Source: Desulfurococcus sp. (GTDB lineage: Archaea > Thermoproteota > Thermoprotei_A > Sulfolobales > Desulfurococcaceae). From it: a stretch of 64,000 bases of DNA. Every line of letters starts with the position of its first letter. Positions within the stretch are counted from its first letter, which is position 1. The stretch covers positions 214,265 through 278,264 of the forward strand of contig JAPNUX010000001.1 of the NCBI GenBank assembly GCA_026626905.1, given 5' to 3'. Positions 63,096 to 64,000 of the stretch are shown piece by piece. Under the pieces are notes generated by a model. The model worked only from the letters and a program-made list of their open reading frames with translations, made no database searches and was not told where the DNA came from. The translations under genes were made by a program, and so were the position numbers.

Positions 63096-63997
63096 GAGCT
63101 TGAAATAAAGAGCTTCTGGATAACCTTCAAGTAGGTTTTCAACGGGTGTACTCCTTCAATCTTCAGCCCTCGGCGTCTAAGACTGTAGGCTATTAGAGAG
63201 TCTATCATGGCTACTGCATCAGCAATATACTTGACTCTCTTAACAGGCCCGTACATTATGTAGTCTGCACCCATAACTCTAAGATAAGCTGCTACGCCTC
63301 CATGAACACCTACAGCTGTAGCTTGACCCACAGTTTTCTCGGAGACTGATCCCAGAGCGTTTGCTGGAGCACAGCCTGAAGGATACCCGTGTTTCTCCTT
63401 AACCATGTGTATTGTCTCAGCACTTAAAGCTATACTAGCTGGATCTATTACTACTGCATCCACAATAATGTTCTCCAGCCTGGCTCCCCTAGCCATAGGT
63501 AGCAGCCTCTCCTCCAGTATCTTCAACCTGCTCTCGGGATCCATGGATCCCGCCGCGTTTCTCGGGTCAAAGGTCATTAGGACTACTCCGGCAAGCTTGT
63601 TTTCAGCTACTACTCTAGGCTCTTCTGGAGGACTGTCAGTATACAGTCCATTAGCTATGCTTCTACCCGCTACTCCGAGCTCTCTGGCAACACGGTAGCT
63701 CTTCATTCTCGCCTCAGGGTCTGGTGAGTCGAGAAATAATGGTACATCATACTCTGCGATGAACTCCATTATAGGCTCAACACTCTCAACGCTGGGGAAG
63801 ACAACATCTAAAGCGAGGACTAAGCCTTTCTCAGCCACCACGCTTAAAGCTTCTTCAATCTTCTCCCTGGCTTCACCACGCTTAAAGCCTCCTCTCTCAT
63901 TCTCAAGGAGTTTATCACCATGGTAGAATATCGAGCCTACAAGCCACGCTGGATTCTGCCCAGGTAAACCCCCCAGCTCCCACCTATCAATCCTCAT
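63092..63997 (-). CDS. MtrH-like methyl-pterin:corrinoid methyltransferase
   Basis: A 301-residue homologue of MtrH, the methyl-H4MPT-binding subunit of methanogen methyltransferase. It starts with the family pattern GGLPGQNPAWLVGSIFYHGDK and has SPDPEARMKSY, KLAGVVLMTFDP and GCAPANALGSVSEKTVG, the pterin-barrel core. No other mtr gene is here, so the methyl acceptor is presumably the soluble corrinoid protein next door. ATG 63997 is two to three bases from the window edge, so the true start may lie further upstream. It could also act on another methyl donor such as a methylamine, as MtgA-type relatives do. Confidence 0.88.
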   Translation of the reverse strand: MRIDRWELGGLPGQNPAWLVGSIFYHGDKLLENERGGFKRGEAREKIEEALSVVAEKGLVLALDVVFPSVESVEPIMEFIAEYDVPLFLDSPDPEARMKSYRVARELGVAGRSIANGLYTDSPPEEPRVVAENKLAGVVLMTFDPRNAAGSMDPESRLKILEERLLPMARGARLENIIVDAVVIDPASIALSAETIHMVKEKHGYPSGCAPANALGSVSEKTVGQATAVGVHGGVAAYLRVMGADYIMYGPVKRVKYIADAVAMIDSLIAYSLRRRGLKIEGVHPLKTYLKVIQKLFISSS

Positions 63998-64000
63998 AAT

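Noticed and set aside
1..64000. Full reassignment of UAG to a sense codon
   Set aside because: TAG follows the natural C-terminus of many complete genes here (for example cdvB, cdvC, cren7, pgk and rbsA), so it is a working stop codon in this genome.
1..64000. CRISPR array or insertion sequence
   Set aside because: No regularly spaced direct repeats, no cas genes, no transposase and no terminal inverted repeats with target duplications were found.

Overview
The window looks like chromosome from a hyperthermophilic archaeon of the Thermoproteota (Crenarchaeota), most likely Desulfurococcales. What is seen: a Cren7 chromatin protein, the ESCRT-type division genes cdvB and cdvC, a TrpB2-type tryptophan synthase beta chain, archaeal-type GAPDH, TATA-box promoters with short or absent leaders, and many TTG and GTG starts. 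The order-level placement is inference. The window is gene dense. It has one tRNA gene (Arg, CCG), no rRNA, no CRISPR array and no insertion sequence that I could recognise.

Layout. 1-1.9 kb: the end of an ABC ATPase and a radical SAM gene with an in-frame TAG. 2.0-7.9 kb: a YtcJ-like amidohydrolase and a sugar ABC transporter (binding protein, two permeases, ATPase). 8.0-9.6 kb: a HEPN/MNT pair and a KaiC/RecA-like ATPase. 9.7-13.0 kb: a four-subunit flavin/iron-sulfur dehydrogenase of the dye-linked proline/sarcosine type. 13.1-15.3 kb: moaA-moaC-moaD-moaE. 15.5-19.0 kb: a DUF89 phosphatase, a radical SAM protein and pheS. 19.1-24.4 kb: an Opp/Dpp-type ABC transporter. 24.5-32 kb: single genes (a CitG-like protein, an M29 aminopeptidase, a ZPR1 zinc finger, an SPL-type radical SAM protein, a frameshifted PA14-like gene, an HD hydrolase and an AsnRS/AspRS-like enzyme). 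32-34.6 kb: a GH1 beta-glycosidase and a VapBC pair. 34.8-37.5 kb: tRNA-Arg, cdvB, cdvC, cren7. 37.7-42 kb: pgk, gap, a universal stress protein and a glucan phosphorylase. 42-47.7 kb: an M28-like peptidase, pheT with an in-frame TAG, a cation/proton antiporter and an unknown protein. 47.8-52.4 kb: an HTH-PRTase protein, pyrB with an in-frame TAG, pyrC and trpB2. 52.5-58.7 kb: a bacterial-style ribose module (rbsB, rbsC, rbsA, rbsK, rbsD) next to prs. 58.8-64 kb: core MetE, MetF, a corrinoid protein, a RACo-like reactivator and an MtrH homologue.

Two things stand out. First, three conserved genes (pheT, pyrB and a radical SAM gene) each read as one full-length protein broken by a single in-frame TAG. 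pheT should be essential. By my count TAG also ends about half of the other genes, so wholesale UAG reassignment is unlikely. Local readthrough, suppression, recent mutation or sequence error remain possible.

Second, the last 5 kb carries what looks like a complete methyl-transfer route: MetF to a methyl-pterin, MtrH to a corrinoid protein kept active by RACo, then core MetE to methionine. This would be an archaeal methionine synthase built from methanogenesis- and acetogenesis-type parts. The assignment of partners is inferred from gene content and position.

The ribose cluster also makes metabolic sense where it lies. RbsABC imports ribose, RbsD and RbsK make ribose-5-phosphate, Prs makes PRPP, and PRPP feeds pyrimidine synthesis, whose genes pyrB and pyrC and a possible PRPP-sensing regulator lie a few kilobases away.
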